From: an uncultured Rhodospirillales bacterium | Lineage (GTDB): Bacteria; Pseudomonadota; Alphaproteobacteria; Acetobacterales; Acetobacteraceae | Direction of reading: 5' to 3' | DNA length: 50,514 nt | Assembly (NCBI GenBank): GCA_903844135.1 | Contig: CAIMSN010000142.1 | Location: 1 to 50,514, forward strand | In this document: in pieces, positions 27,440-35,530 of the stretch | How positions within the stretch are numbered: position 1 is the stretch's first letter | Layout of the letters: each line of letters begins with the position of its first letter | The notes under the pieces: model-generated | Database searches by the model: none | Seen by the model: only the letters and a program-made list of their open reading frames with translations | Told to the model about the DNA's origin: nothing | Translations under genes and position numbers: made by a program

Positions 27440-27802
27440 TCAGGCGGCGACGATGGCGGCGCAGGTGAGGACCGGGCGGACGCAGGCCAGAGCCGCCTCG
27501 AAGCTGGCGAAGCTGCCCAGCGCATGATCGCGGAGATGGTCCACCACCATCCAGCGCATGCCGTCCGGCCGGATCACGTAGGCCGGATCGGCGTTCTCGC
27601 GGACCCAGATGCTGACGTGGTCCAGCGCGACGGCGGAATCGGTCGGCGCACGTGGCGAGACGTCGACGTCGCACAGGCCCATGCTGGTGCCGGCCTGAAG
27701 CCAGCGCATGAGATATTCGCGGTGGCGGGGCAGGAAGCGGAGCCGCAACGGCACCACGTTGGAATTGGCCGGGAGGTCCTGAGGCAACGCAGTCATGGGC
27801 AT
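27440..27802 (-). CDS. Small protein of unknown function
   Basis: A 120-residue protein with no signal peptide or membrane segment. Visible features are RLRFLPRHREYLMRWLQAGTS, then DHVSIWVRENADPAYVIRPDGMRWMVVDHL, which reads as a compact alpha/beta domain. No family was recognised. It is transcribed alone, tail to tail with the lipoprotein gene, and has a long AT-rich leader with a possible promoter. Confidence 0.65.
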   Translation of the reverse strand: MPMTALPQDLPANSNVVPLRLRFLPRHREYLMRWLQAGTSMGLCDVDVSPRAPTDSAVALDHVSIWVRENADPAYVIRPDGMRWMVVDHLRDHALGSFASFEAALACVRPVLTCAAIVAA

Positions 27803-28007
27803 CGGTGAACCCTTTAGCGACGGATCTCGTTTTCGTGATCGAGATTAACTGTCCCGGTAATGCGGTCGCAATTGGATTCTGAGGCGAGTCCCGCCCGGCG
27901 CCGATCGTTTCGATTCATCGCAAACCGGTGTGGCTGAATTACAATGAACCGTTACGATAGCATGTCGTTTTGTTAGTGTTCGCGTCAGGCCTGGTATAAT
28001 AACAGGT
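27803..28007. other. 205-base AT-rich intergenic region
   Basis: This gap is far richer in A and T than the rest of the window. On the minus strand TTGCGA (27871-27866) and GTTAAT (27849-27844) are 16 bases apart and could drive the gene at 27802. The stretch at 27938-28000 holds TTACGATAG, TGTCGTTTTGTTAG and GGTATAATAACAGG; the last could act as a -10 element on the plus strand but faces no plus-strand gene. No RNA gene was recognised. Confidence 0.35.
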
Positions 28008-29006
28008 TCAAGCCTGGGATCCGCGCCGTCCTACGATCCGGTCGATCAGCCTGTCGCAGGCCGCCTGGTCCTGCCAGTGCAGGGACACCCCGGCCACCAG
28101 CAGGCCGGCGCACCGCTCCGGCCCCAGCCGTGCCGCGTCCTTCGGCGTGGTGATCAGCGCCGCGCCGTGCCGGTCAGCTTCGCTGCGAAGCTGCGCGAGG
28201 TCTGTCGAGGTGAAGAAGTGATGATCCGGAAAACCATGCCGCCCGACCAGCGTCAGGCCCAGCGCCTGCAGGCTGTCGAAGAACTTGCCGGGCCGGGCGA
28301 TGCCGGCGAAGGCGAACAGGGTGCGGCCGCGCAGCCTGAGCAGATCGGGATCCATCCGCAGATCCGCCTGCAGGACGGCGAGGCCGGGCGGCAGGTGCCG
28401 CGCCGCCCCGGTCCGGTCCGGTCCGATCAGGACGGCGCAGGCGGCCCGCGCCGCGGCCACCGCGATTGGCTCGCGCAGCGGCCCGGCTGGCAGCAGCCGG
28501 CCGTTGCCGAAACCGACCGCCCCGTCGATCGTGAGCAGCGGGAAATCCTGGATCAGCCCGGGATTCTGCAGCCCGTCATCCATCAGCAGAAGCTGCGCGC
28601 CGGCCTGCAGCGCCGCCCGGGCGGAGGCGGCGCGGTCGCTGCCCACCCAGCACGGCGCGCGCCCGGCGAGCAGCAGCGCCTCGTCCCCGACCAGGGCGGC
28701 GTCGTGGCGCTGCGGATCGACCAGCAGCGGTCCCGCGCCGACGTTACCGCCATAGCCGCGGGTCAGGCAGTGCACGGCGATGCCGCGTTGCCGGATGCGG
28801 TCGACCAGATCGAGCGCCAGCGTGGTCTTGCCGGCGCCGCCGACGCCGACATTGCCGCAGCACACCACCGGCACCGGCGCGTTCCAGCCGGCCCGTCGCA
28901 GCCGTCGCGCGGTCAGCGCGGCGGTGATCGGTTCGAGCGGCGACAACAGCAGTCCGGCCAGACGGGAGGCACTGCCGGTGCCGGTCCAGAAACCGGGCGG
29001 CTTCAT
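28008..29006 (-). CDS. lpxK: Tetraacyldisaccharide 4'-kinase
   Basis: LpxK phosphorylates the lipid A precursor at the inner membrane. The 332-residue product has an N-terminal membrane-associated helix, the P-loop GNVGVGGAGKTT (51-62), HCLTRGYGG, LVGDEALLLAGRAP and LLMDDGLQNPGL, all family signatures. The ATG overlaps the waaA stop (ATGA), so the genes are translationally coupled. It ends the run acyltransferase-waaA-lpxK. Confidence 0.95.
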   Translation of the reverse strand: MKPPGFWTGTGSASRLAGLLLSPLEPITAALTARRLRRAGWNAPVPVVCCGNVGVGGAGKTTLALDLVDRIRQRGIAVHCLTRGYGGNVGAGPLLVDPQRHDAALVGDEALLLAGRAPCWVGSDRAASARAALQAGAQLLLMDDGLQNPGLIQDFPLLTIDGAVGFGNGRLLPAGPLREPIAVAAARAACAVLIGPDRTGAARHLPPGLAVLQADLRMDPDLLRLRGRTLFAFAGIARPGKFFDSLQALGLTLVGRHGFPDHHFFTSTDLAQLRSEADRHGAALITTPKDAARLGPERCAGLLVAGVSLHWQDQAACDRLIDRIVGRRGSQA

Positions 29007-30310
29007 CGGTGCGGGCCGGGGAGCAGCTCGAGCAGCCGCCGGACGAGCCGGTCCGGGAGGTCCGGATCGGCGGCGGCGGCGGACCGGGCGGCCTCCGCCA
29101 TGCGCCGTCGCGCCGGTGGATCGTCCAGCATATGGCCGACCCAGCCCTGGATCGCCGCTGCTCCGGACAGGCTGACGAGACCGCCGGCGGCGGTCAGCCG
29201 GGCGGTGTCCTCGTCGAAATTCTGCATGCGCGGTCCGGCCGCCAGGGCGCAGCCCAGACGCGCGGGCTCCAGCGGGTTGTGGCCGCCACCCGGTCCGCGC
29301 CCCTCCGCCAGGCTGTTGCCGAGCAGCACGATTCCGCTCAGCCGATAGAGCAGGCCGAGCTCGCCCAACGTATCGCACAGCCAGATCCCGGCTTCGGCAG
29401 ACGGGTCCTGGCCCAGGCTGCGGCGGCGCGCCTGCGGCAGCGATCGCGCCACCGCGTCGCCGCGCTGCGGATGGCGCGGCGCCAGGATGGTCAGCAGGGT
29501 GGGGAAACGGGCCGACAAGGCGGCGTGCACGGCGGCGACGCACGGCTCCTCGCCCTCATGGGTGCTGGAGGCGAGCCAGACCGGGCGATCGCCGATCAGG
29601 GACTGCAGGCGGTGCAGTTCGGCCTGGTCGAACGGCAGCGTCTCCGCAGCCTGTTTCAGGTCGCGATCATGCGCGACGCTTTTGGCGCCGAGCGCCCGCA
29701 GGCGCGCCGCGTCCTGCGCGGAGCGGGCCGAGATCCAGGTGAAGGCGCCCAGCAGGCGGCGTGCGACGAAGCCGGCGCGGGCCCAGCGCCTGGCGCTGCG
29801 TGCGGAAAGCCGAGCATTGAGCAGGACCAGGCCGATGCCGCGTCCGGCGCAGCCGGCGATCAGGCCCGGCCAGAGTTCGCTCTCGACCAGGACCGCGAGA
29901 TCCGGTCGCCAATGGTCGAGGAAGCGGCCGATCCAGCGCGGCACGTCGAGCGGAACGAAGCGCGTCGTGATCCGTGGCCCGAGCCCGGCGGCGTCGATCC
30001 GCTCCCGGGCGAGGATCTGCGCGGTCACGGTTCCAGTCGTGAGCAGCAGATGCAGCGCCGGATCGAGCCTGCACAGCGCCTGCAGCAGAGGCAGGAGAGA
30101 CAGGGTTTCGCCGACGCTCGCCGCATGCAGCCAGATCAGCCGGCCGTCGGGTCGCGGTGTGGTGTCGAGACCGCGGCGTTCGGCGAGGCGATCACGCAGT
30201 TCCTTGCCGGCGCGCAGCCGGCGCCACAGCAGCAGGCGCAGGGCCGGCGACGCGATCGTCCCGGCCAGCGCCCAGAGCCGGAACGGCCAGCCGAGGCGTC
30301 GCGGCGTCAT
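29003..30310 (-). CDS. waaA: 3-deoxy-D-manno-octulosonic acid (Kdo) transferase
   Basis: WaaA transfers Kdo to lipid IVA. The 435-residue protein is a GT-B glycosyltransferase with an N-terminal membrane anchor, WLHAASVGE with the catalytic glutamate, VLVESELWPGLI, the SARSAQDAARLRALG segment, and the CMP-Kdo site GGHNPLEPA. Whether one or two Kdo residues are added cannot be told. It overlaps both neighbours by four bases. Confidence 0.96.
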   Translation of the reverse strand: MTPRRLGWPFRLWALAGTIASPALRLLLWRRLRAGKELRDRLAERRGLDTTPRPDGRLIWLHAASVGETLSLLPLLQALCRLDPALHLLLTTGTVTAQILARERIDAAGLGPRITTRFVPLDVPRWIGRFLDHWRPDLAVLVESELWPGLIAGCAGRGIGLVLLNARLSARSARRWARAGFVARRLLGAFTWISARSAQDAARLRALGAKSVAHDRDLKQAAETLPFDQAELHRLQSLIGDRPVWLASSTHEGEEPCVAAVHAALSARFPTLLTILAPRHPQRGDAVARSLPQARRRSLGQDPSAEAGIWLCDTLGELGLLYRLSGIVLLGNSLAEGRGPGGGHNPLEPARLGCALAAGPRMQNFDEDTARLTAAGGLVSLSGAAAIQGWVGHMLDDPPARRRMAEAARSAAAADPDLPDRLVRRLLELLPGPHR

Positions 30311-31008
30311 GCGCCGACGCCGCGGACCGCGTCATCCAGGGCCTGGGCGATCGCCGGCATCGCGGCGCGCCAGCCCTGGGCCGGCACCGCGATCGGCGCG
30401 GAACAGACGATTTTGCCGCGACCGAACGGCAGCGGCAGGATCATGCGGTCCCAGGAGCCGAGCCGGCGGCTCGGCGCCATCTGGCAGGCGGCGGCGATCA
30501 CCGGCACGCCGGAGAGACCGGCCAACCGGGCGACGCCAGGCTGCAGGGCCCGGCGCGGCCCGCGCGGACCATCCGGGGTGATGGCAATCAGGCTGCCTTT
30601 GCGCAGCAGACCGATCAGTTGACGCAGCGCCGCCGCGCCGCCTTTGTCGCGGGTAATGGCGCTGCCGCCAGTGGCGCGATCCGACGAGCCGGCGACCGCC
30701 GCGACGCCCCAGCGGCGGACGATGCCGGTGATGAGACGGCCGTCGCGATGCCGGCTGATGAGCACGGTCATGCCGAGCGATGGGTTGGCCTTGTGCGCGT
30801 GCCACCAGAGGGCGGGGATCAGCGGCAGGAACTCGTGCCAGAAGGCGACGATGGCGGTGCGGCCGTCCTGGCCGAGCATGTAGGGCCAGGAGTCCTGCGG
30901 CGCCTCGATGGTCCAGCGTGTGGTGCCGAGCGCCAGGCGCAGATAGGCGCCGATCGCGCGGCCGGCGACGCGGCGGGCGACATCGCTTCTGGACAACCGC
31001 TTCAGCAT
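30307..31008 (-). CDS. DUF374 lysophospholipid acyltransferase family protein
   Basis: The family is related to LpxL-type and PlsC-type acyltransferases and sits beside waaA in many Alphaproteobacteria, which suggests a late step in lipid A or Kdo assembly. The 233-residue product shows IVAFWHEFLPL with the catalytic histidine, VLISRHRDGRLI, and AITPDGPRGPRR. The start at MLKRLSRSD gives the family length; the longer frame to 31116 would run through the parS palindrome (reading VSRET) and lacks sense further upstream. Confidence 0.88.
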   Translation of the reverse strand: MLKRLSRSDVARRVAGRAIGAYLRLALGTTRWTIEAPQDSWPYMLGQDGRTAIVAFWHEFLPLIPALWWHAHKANPSLGMTVLISRHRDGRLITGIVRRWGVAAVAGSSDRATGGSAITRDKGGAAALRQLIGLLRKGSLIAITPDGPRGPRRALQPGVARLAGLSGVPVIAAACQMAPSRRLGSWDRMILPLPFGRGKIVCSAPIAVPAQGWRAAMPAIAQALDDAVRGVGA

Positions 31009-31014
31009 CGAGGG

Positions 31015-31030
31015 TGTTTCACGTGAAACA
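31015..31030. other. parS centromere site (ParB-binding palindrome)
   Basis: TGTTTCACGTGAAACA is a perfect 16-base palindrome equal to the bacterial parS consensus. It lies in the 73-base gap between aroC and the acyltransferase gene. ParB loads here and spreads; such sites cluster near the replication origin. No parA or parB lies in the window, and I saw no second copy. Confidence 0.92.
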
Positions 31031-31081
31031 TTGCCGGACCCAGATTTGCACCACGGCAGCGCATGATCGGCTGGCCGCGCC

Positions 31082-32155
31082 CTAACGCCCGGTCTGGCCG
31101 CGATGGCGGAGCGCATGGTCGGCCAGCACGCAGGCCAGCATCGCCTCCCCGACCGGCACGGCGCGGATGCCGACGCATGGATCGTGACGGCCTTTGGTAG
31201 CGACCGAGACCGCCTCTCCGGCGCTGCTCACCGACTCAACCGGCGTCAGGATCGAACTGGTCGGCTTGACCGCGAACCGCGCGGTGATCGGCTGGCCGGT
31301 GCTGATGCCGCCCAGCACGCCGCCGGCATGGTTGGCATCGAAAACCAGCGCCCCGTGCGCAATGCGCATCGGGTCGGCATTCTCCTCGCCGCTCAGCGCC
31401 GCCGCGGCGAATCCGTCGCCGATCTCGACGCCCTTCACGGCATTGATCCCCATCAGCGCGCCCGCCAGGTCGGCATCGAGCTTGGCGTAGAGCGGCGCGC
31501 CCAGACCCGGCGGCACGCCGGTCGCCTCGAGGGCGATGATCGCGCCCGTCGAAGAGCCGGCCTTGCGCACCTGGTCGAGAAAGCCCTCCCAGACCGGAAC
31601 GGTGCCGGGGTCCGGGCAGAAGAACGGATTGTCGCCGACCGTGTCCCAATCCCAGCGCGACGGGTCGATCGCATGCGGCCCGATCTGCACCAGAGCGCCG
31701 CGGATGCGCACCGCCTCGCCCAGTACCAGCCTGGCGATCGCACCGGCCGCCACGCGCATCGCCGTCTCCCGTGCCGAAGACCGGCCGCCGCCGCGCGGAT
31801 CGCGCAGGCCGTATTTCAGGTCGTAGGTCACATCGGCATGACCGGGGCGGTAGCGGTCGGCGATCGCGCCGTAGTCGCGCGACCGCTGATCGGTGTTCTC
31901 GATCAGCAGCGAGATCGGCGTTCCGGTGGTGCGGCCCTCGTAGGTGCCGGACAGGATCCTGACCTGGTCTGGCTCCCGACGCTGGGTGGTGAACCGCGAC
32001 TGGCCGGGACGGCGCCGATCCAGATAGGGCTGGATCTCGGCTTCGGTCAGCGCCAGCCCCGGCGGGCAGCCATCGACCACGCAGCCGATCGACGGGCCGT
32101 GGCTCTCGCCCCAACTGGTGACGCGGAACAGATGGCCGAAGCTGTTGTGCGACAT
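31082..32155 (-). CDS. aroC: Chorismate synthase
   Basis: AroC makes chorismate from 5-enolpyruvylshikimate 3-phosphate, using reduced FMN. The 357-residue product carries all three family signatures: [23 protein letters not shown] at the start, the [16 protein letters not shown] segment, and [17 protein letters not shown] at the end. It lies 18 bases after fabI on the same strand, an order common in Alphaproteobacteria. Confidence 0.97.
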   Translation of the reverse strand: MSHNSFGHLFRVTSWGESHGPSIGCVVDGCPPGLALTEAEIQPYLDRRRPGQSRFTTQRREPDQVRILSGTYEGRTTGTPISLLIENTDQRSRDYGAIADRYRPGHADVTYDLKYGLRDPRGGGRSSARETAMRVAAGAIARLVLGEAVRIRGALVQIGPHAIDPSRWDWDTVGDNPFFCPDPGTVPVWEGFLDQVRKAGSSTGAIIALEATGVPPGLGAPLYAKLDADLAGALMGINAVKGVEIGDGFAAAALSGEENADPMRIAHGALVFDANHAGGVLGGISTGQPITARFAVKPTSSILTPVESVSSAGEAVSVATKGRHDPCVGIRAVPVGEAMLACVLADHALRHRGQTGR

Positions 32156-32173
32156 GGGCCGGACCTGGCGTGC

Positions 32174-33013
32174 CTAATCCTTGATCGCGGCGATATCGGG
32201 CGCTGACGGGTTCTTCATGCCGACCAGATGGTAGCCGCTATCGACGTGGTGCACCTCGCCGGTCACGCCGGATGACAGGTCCGACAGCAGATAGAGCCCG
32301 GCGCCGCCGACCTCCTCGGTGGTGACATTGCGCTCCAGCGGCGCGTTCAGTTGATTCCATTTCAGGATATAGCTGAAATCGCCGATGCCGCTGGCCGCCA
32401 GCGTCTTGATCGGGCCGGCGGAGATCGCGTTGACCCGGATCCCGTCGCCGCCCAGATCGGCCGCCATGTAGCGCACCGACGCCTCCAGCGCCGCCTTGGC
32501 CACACCCATCATGTTGTAATGCGGCATCACCCGCTCGGCGCCGAGATAGCTCAGGGTCAGCAGCGAGCCGCCCGGCCCCATCAGCGCCGCCGCGCGGCGG
32601 CCGACCGCGGTGAAGGAATAACAGGAAATGTCGAGGGCCTGCAGGAACGCGTCCCGCGGCGTGTCGAGATAGCGGCCGCGCAGATACTGCTTGTCGGCCC
32701 AGCCGATCGCATGCACCAGGAAGTCGAGCCTGCCCCATTGCGCCTCGATCTGCGCGAAGGTCTCGTCCATCGCCGTATCGTCGGAGACGTCGCACGGGAG
32801 CACGATGCTGGCGCCGATGCTCTCCGCCAGAGGCCGCACCCGCTTCTCCAGCGCCTCGCCCTGGAAGGTGAAGGCCATCTCCGCACCCTGGGCGGCGCAG
32901 GCCGACGCGATGCCCCAGGCGATCGAGCGGTTGTTGGCCACACCCATGATCAGCCCGCGCTTGCCCTGCATCAGGGTGCCGCGGAGGGGAAGTTCGGTGG
33001 TGCCCTCTGGCAT
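32174..33013 (-). CDS. fabI: Enoyl-[acyl-carrier-protein] reductase (NADH)
   Basis: FabI completes each fatty acid elongation cycle. The 279-residue protein is an atypical short-chain dehydrogenase: GVANNRSIAWGIA is the nucleotide loop, LVHAIGWADKQYL follows, and the catalytic Y-x6-K is in HYNMMGVAKAALE. SGIGDF and HHVDSGYHLVGM are also typical. The start MPEGTTELPL was chosen; ATG 32971 (MQGKRGLIMG) is possible and closer to the usual family length. It diverges from pdxH. Confidence 0.94.
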   Translation of the reverse strand: MPEGTTELPLRGTLMQGKRGLIMGVANNRSIAWGIASACAAQGAEMAFTFQGEALEKRVRPLAESIGASIVLPCDVSDDTAMDETFAQIEAQWGRLDFLVHAIGWADKQYLRGRYLDTPRDAFLQALDISCYSFTAVGRRAAALMGPGGSLLTLSYLGAERVMPHYNMMGVAKAALEASVRYMAADLGGDGIRVNAISAGPIKTLAASGIGDFSYILKWNQLNAPLERNVTTEEVGGAGLYLLSDLSSGVTGEVHHVDSGYHLVGMKNPSAPDIAAIKD

Positions 33014-33089
33014 TGGCGGTCTCTGGCTGGAGGTCGGGAGGTGCGGTCGGTGCGCGATCGTGGTCGCACACCGCTTCTGGCGCGACAAG

Positions 33090-33103
33090 GCCCATCGATG
33101 GGC
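33090..33103. promoter_or_regulatory. 14-base palindrome between fabI and pdxH
   Basis: GCCCATCGATGGGC is a perfect palindrome in the 158-base divergent gap. It could be an operator shared by fabI and pdxH, but no regulator family is recognised and such short GC palindromes arise by chance. Confidence 0.25.
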
Positions 33104-33171
33104 GACCCTTGGCGCGGACCGAGACCCGGCGCAAACTCCTGTTCACCGCTTTCCGCTGAGGACCGCCTCGC

Positions 33172-33774
33172 ATGCCGCATGCCGCCCTCGAACCCGTCTC
33201 GGACCCGATCGCCCTGTTCCGCGACTGGCTCGACCAGGCGACGCACAGCGAACCGAACGATCCGAACGCGATGGCGCTGGCCACCGCCTCCGACGCCGGG
33301 CCGCCCTCGGTGCGGATGGTGCTGCTCAAGGACGTCGATGCGCACGGCTTCGTGTTCTACACCAACAAGCAGAGCCGCAAGGCGGCCGAGATCGCCGAGC
33401 GCCGCAGCGCCGGGCTGCTGTTCCACTGGAAGTCGCTGCGTCGCCAGGTGCGGGTCGCCGGCGCCGTCGAGGATGTCGACGAGTCCGAGGCGGATGCGTA
33501 TTTCGCCAGCCGCGCGCGCCTGTCGCGGCTCGGCGCGATCGCCTCCGACCAGTCCCGTCCGCTGCGGGATCGCGCCGAACTCGAACGAAGGCTCGACGCG
33601 GCGCAGAAGCGCTACCCCGGTGACGACGTGCCGCGGCCGGCCCACTGGTCCGGATACCGTGTCGTTCCCGAAACGATCGAGTTCTGGCAGGACATGCCCT
33701 ATCGCCTGCACGACCGCATGGTGTATCGCCGCGACCCCGGCCAGGGCTGGCTGACGCAGAGGCTCTATCCGTGA
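33172..33774 (+). CDS. pdxH: Pyridoxamine 5'-phosphate oxidase
   Basis: PdxH makes pyridoxal phosphate, using FMN. The 200-residue product has [52 protein letters not shown] and, near the end, [17 protein letters not shown], all conserved in the family. Its stop overlaps the GTG of the next gene, so they are coupled. pdxH near fabI and aroC is a common alphaproteobacterial neighbourhood. Confidence 0.97.
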   Translation: MPHAALEPVSDPIALFRDWLDQATHSEPNDPNAMALATASDAGPPSVRMVLLKDVDAHGFVFYTNKQSRKAAEIAERRSAGLLFHWKSLRRQVRVAGAVEDVDESEADAYFASRARLSRLGAIASDQSRPLRDRAELERRLDAAQKRYPGDDVPRPAHWSGYRVVPETIEFWQDMPYRLHDRMVYRRDPGQGWLTQRLYP

Positions 33775-34706
33775 CCCGCTCCGCGAGCCCGGCGACGGGC
33801 GACATCGCCAGCCTCCTGCTGCCGCTGAACGGCGTGCCGTCCGAGACCGCCGCCCTGTCGCTGGGCCTGACGCTGGCCAGGAGGTTCTCGGCACATCTCC
33901 AGGTGCTGCATGTCGCCACCGACGGTCGCGACGTCGCGCCGCTGGCCGGGGAGGGTCTCTCCGGCGCCATGGTCGAGGAAATGATGACCGCGGCGGAACG
34001 CGATTCCGATCGCCGGATCGTCTCCGCCCGGGCGCTGCTCGAGACCGCGCTGGACGCCGACGCCGCGTCCGCCGGTGGCGCCCGGCTCGCAGTGCGCGGG
34101 GCGGGCGCCGCCCAAGCGCCGCATCAGGCGCCGCACCAGGCGGGGGTCACCTTCCGCAGCGTCAAGGGCCGCGAGCACGAGGTGGTGGCGCATGCCGCGC
34201 GCCTGTCCGACCTGATCCTGGTGCCGCATCCCGATGCGGTCGACGAGGCGCTCTCCTCCTCCGAGGCGCTGCACGCGGTGCTGTTCGACAGCGGCCGTCC
34301 GGCGATCATCGCGCCGAAGACGGCGCCGTCGGAGATCGGCCGGCGCATCTGCGTCGCCTGGAACGGCACCGCGGAGAGCGCCTCCGCAGTGTTCTCCGTG
34401 CTGGGCTGGCTGCACCAGGCCGACAGCGTCCAGGTGCTGCATTCGCCGGACTACCAGCGTCGCGGGCCGGCTGCCGCCGACCTGGTCGGCTACCTGGCCA
34501 TGCATGGGATCGAAGCCGGCATGACCAGCTTCAGGGCGGAGGGCGGCGAGGTGGGCGCGGCGCTGCTGGCGGCCGCGGACTCGTTCGGCGCCGACATGCT
34601 GGCGATGGGCGCCTATTCGCATTCCCGGCTGCGCCAGTTGTTCCTGGGCGGCGTCACCCGGCACGTGATCGCCAAGGCGACGCTGCCGGTGCTGATGGCC
34701 CGGTAG
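33771..34706 (+). CDS. Tandem universal stress protein (two Usp domains)
   Basis: The 311-residue cytoplasmic protein contains two Usp-like halves. The first (about 12-185) begins [16 protein letters not shown] and is degenerate, with an inserted [12 protein letters not shown] repeat. The second begins [20 protein letters not shown] and ends [22 protein letters not shown], matching the ATP-binding G-2x-G-9x-G pattern loosely. The GTG start overlaps the pdxH stop. The role is probably stress-related, but no target is known. Confidence 0.88.
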   Translation: MTRSASPATGDIASLLLPLNGVPSETAALSLGLTLARRFSAHLQVLHVATDGRDVAPLAGEGLSGAMVEEMMTAAERDSDRRIVSARALLETALDADAASAGGARLAVRGAGAAQAPHQAPHQAGVTFRSVKGREHEVVAHAARLSDLILVPHPDAVDEALSSSEALHAVLFDSGRPAIIAPKTAPSEIGRRICVAWNGTAESASAVFSVLGWLHQADSVQVLHSPDYQRRGPAAADLVGYLAMHGIEAGMTSFRAEGGEVGAALLAAADSFGADMLAMGAYSHSRLRQLFLGGVTRHVIAKATLPVLMAR

Positions 34707-34736
34707 GCGCCGCCTTCGCGCCCCAGGCCCGCGGCC

Positions 34737-35399
34737 TCATGCGCCCGGGAGTTCGTTGACCGTCACGATCCGCCAGGCGGCCGGGTGACGTTCCAGGATC
34801 GTCAGCGACAGGTTCTGCACCGACAGACGCAGCGAGGTCGCGGCGTCGACGCCGAGCGCGTGCGCGCAGGCGGCGCGGATCGCGCCGCCATGGCTGACCG
34901 CGACGATATCCCGCCCGTCATGCAGGTCCGCCAGACGCTCCAGCGCGGCGCCGACCCGGTCCAGCACCTGGTCCATGCTCTCGCCGCCCGGCGGCACCTC
35001 TTCGGCCGCCATCGGCCAGAACGGATGCGGCGTCAGGGCCAGCCGCTCCGGCAGGCGGTGATGCTCGAGACCGTGATACGAGCCCATCGACTGCTCGATC
35101 AGGTCCGGCTCGACGGTCCAGCCGGTCTGCGGATAGCCGGCCTTCTGGATGTGCTCGGCGGTGACCCGGGTGCGTGACAGCGGGGTCACCACCCAGGCCG
35201 CATCGCGCGGCAGGCGCGCCGCCAGGGCGCGATACATCGGCTCCTGCGAGACCAGACTTTCCGGGCAGAGCGGCACGTCCGTCGACCCGTACAGACGCAG
35301 CCTGGCATTCTCCTCGACCAGCGCGTGACGGATCAGCCAGAAGCGGGTGACCCCCGGCGCCAGCGCGGGTGTGTCCAGGAAGGCGGCTTGCTGTGTCAT
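34737..35399 (-). CDS. Histidine phosphatase family protein
   Basis: The 220-residue protein belongs to the phosphoglycerate mutase-like phosphatases. The phosphorylated histidine lies in LIRHALVEE (RH at 24-25), with alanine where most members have glycine (RHG). SPLSRTRVTA-type sequence (here TPLSRTRVTAEHI) gives the second arginine, and VAVSHGGAIRA gives the second histidine. A histidine phosphatase near fabI and aroC is common in Alphaproteobacteria. The substrate is unknown. Confidence 0.88.
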   Translation of the reverse strand: MTQQAAFLDTPALAPGVTRFWLIRHALVEENARLRLYGSTDVPLCPESLVSQEPMYRALAARLPRDAAWVVTPLSRTRVTAEHIQKAGYPQTGWTVEPDLIEQSMGSYHGLEHHRLPERLALTPHPFWPMAAEEVPPGGESMDQVLDRVGAALERLADLHDGRDIVAVSHGGAIRAACAHALGVDAATSLRLSVQNLSLTILERHPAAWRIVTVNELPGA

Positions 35400-35415
35400 G
35401 GAGATCCGATCGTCA

Positions 35416-35482
35416 CGTCACGCTCGTCGTGACGGGGTGGCAATGTCGCTTATGAGGTGACGACAACAAGGTGACGACAACA
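35416..35482. repeat. Inverted repeat plus two 14-bp direct repeats upstream of the phosphatase
   Basis: CGTCACG and CGTGACG (35416-35434, 5-base loop) form a 7-bp dyad 17 bases before the phosphatase start. AGGTGACGACAACA is then repeated exactly at 35455-35468 and 35469-35482. The direct repeats share GTGACG with the dyad, so all three could be sites for one DNA-binding protein. They lie between the phosphatase start and the end of the next gene on the same strand. Confidence 0.55.
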
Positions 35483-35530
35483 TGGCGGGTGCGACAAGAC
35501 GGCCTGGCGCATGGCGGCACCGGCGCCGGG

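Noticed and set aside
30307-31116. Longer start for the acyltransferase
   Set aside because: It would translate the parS palindrome and adds residues without family resemblance; MLKRLSRSD gives the usual length.
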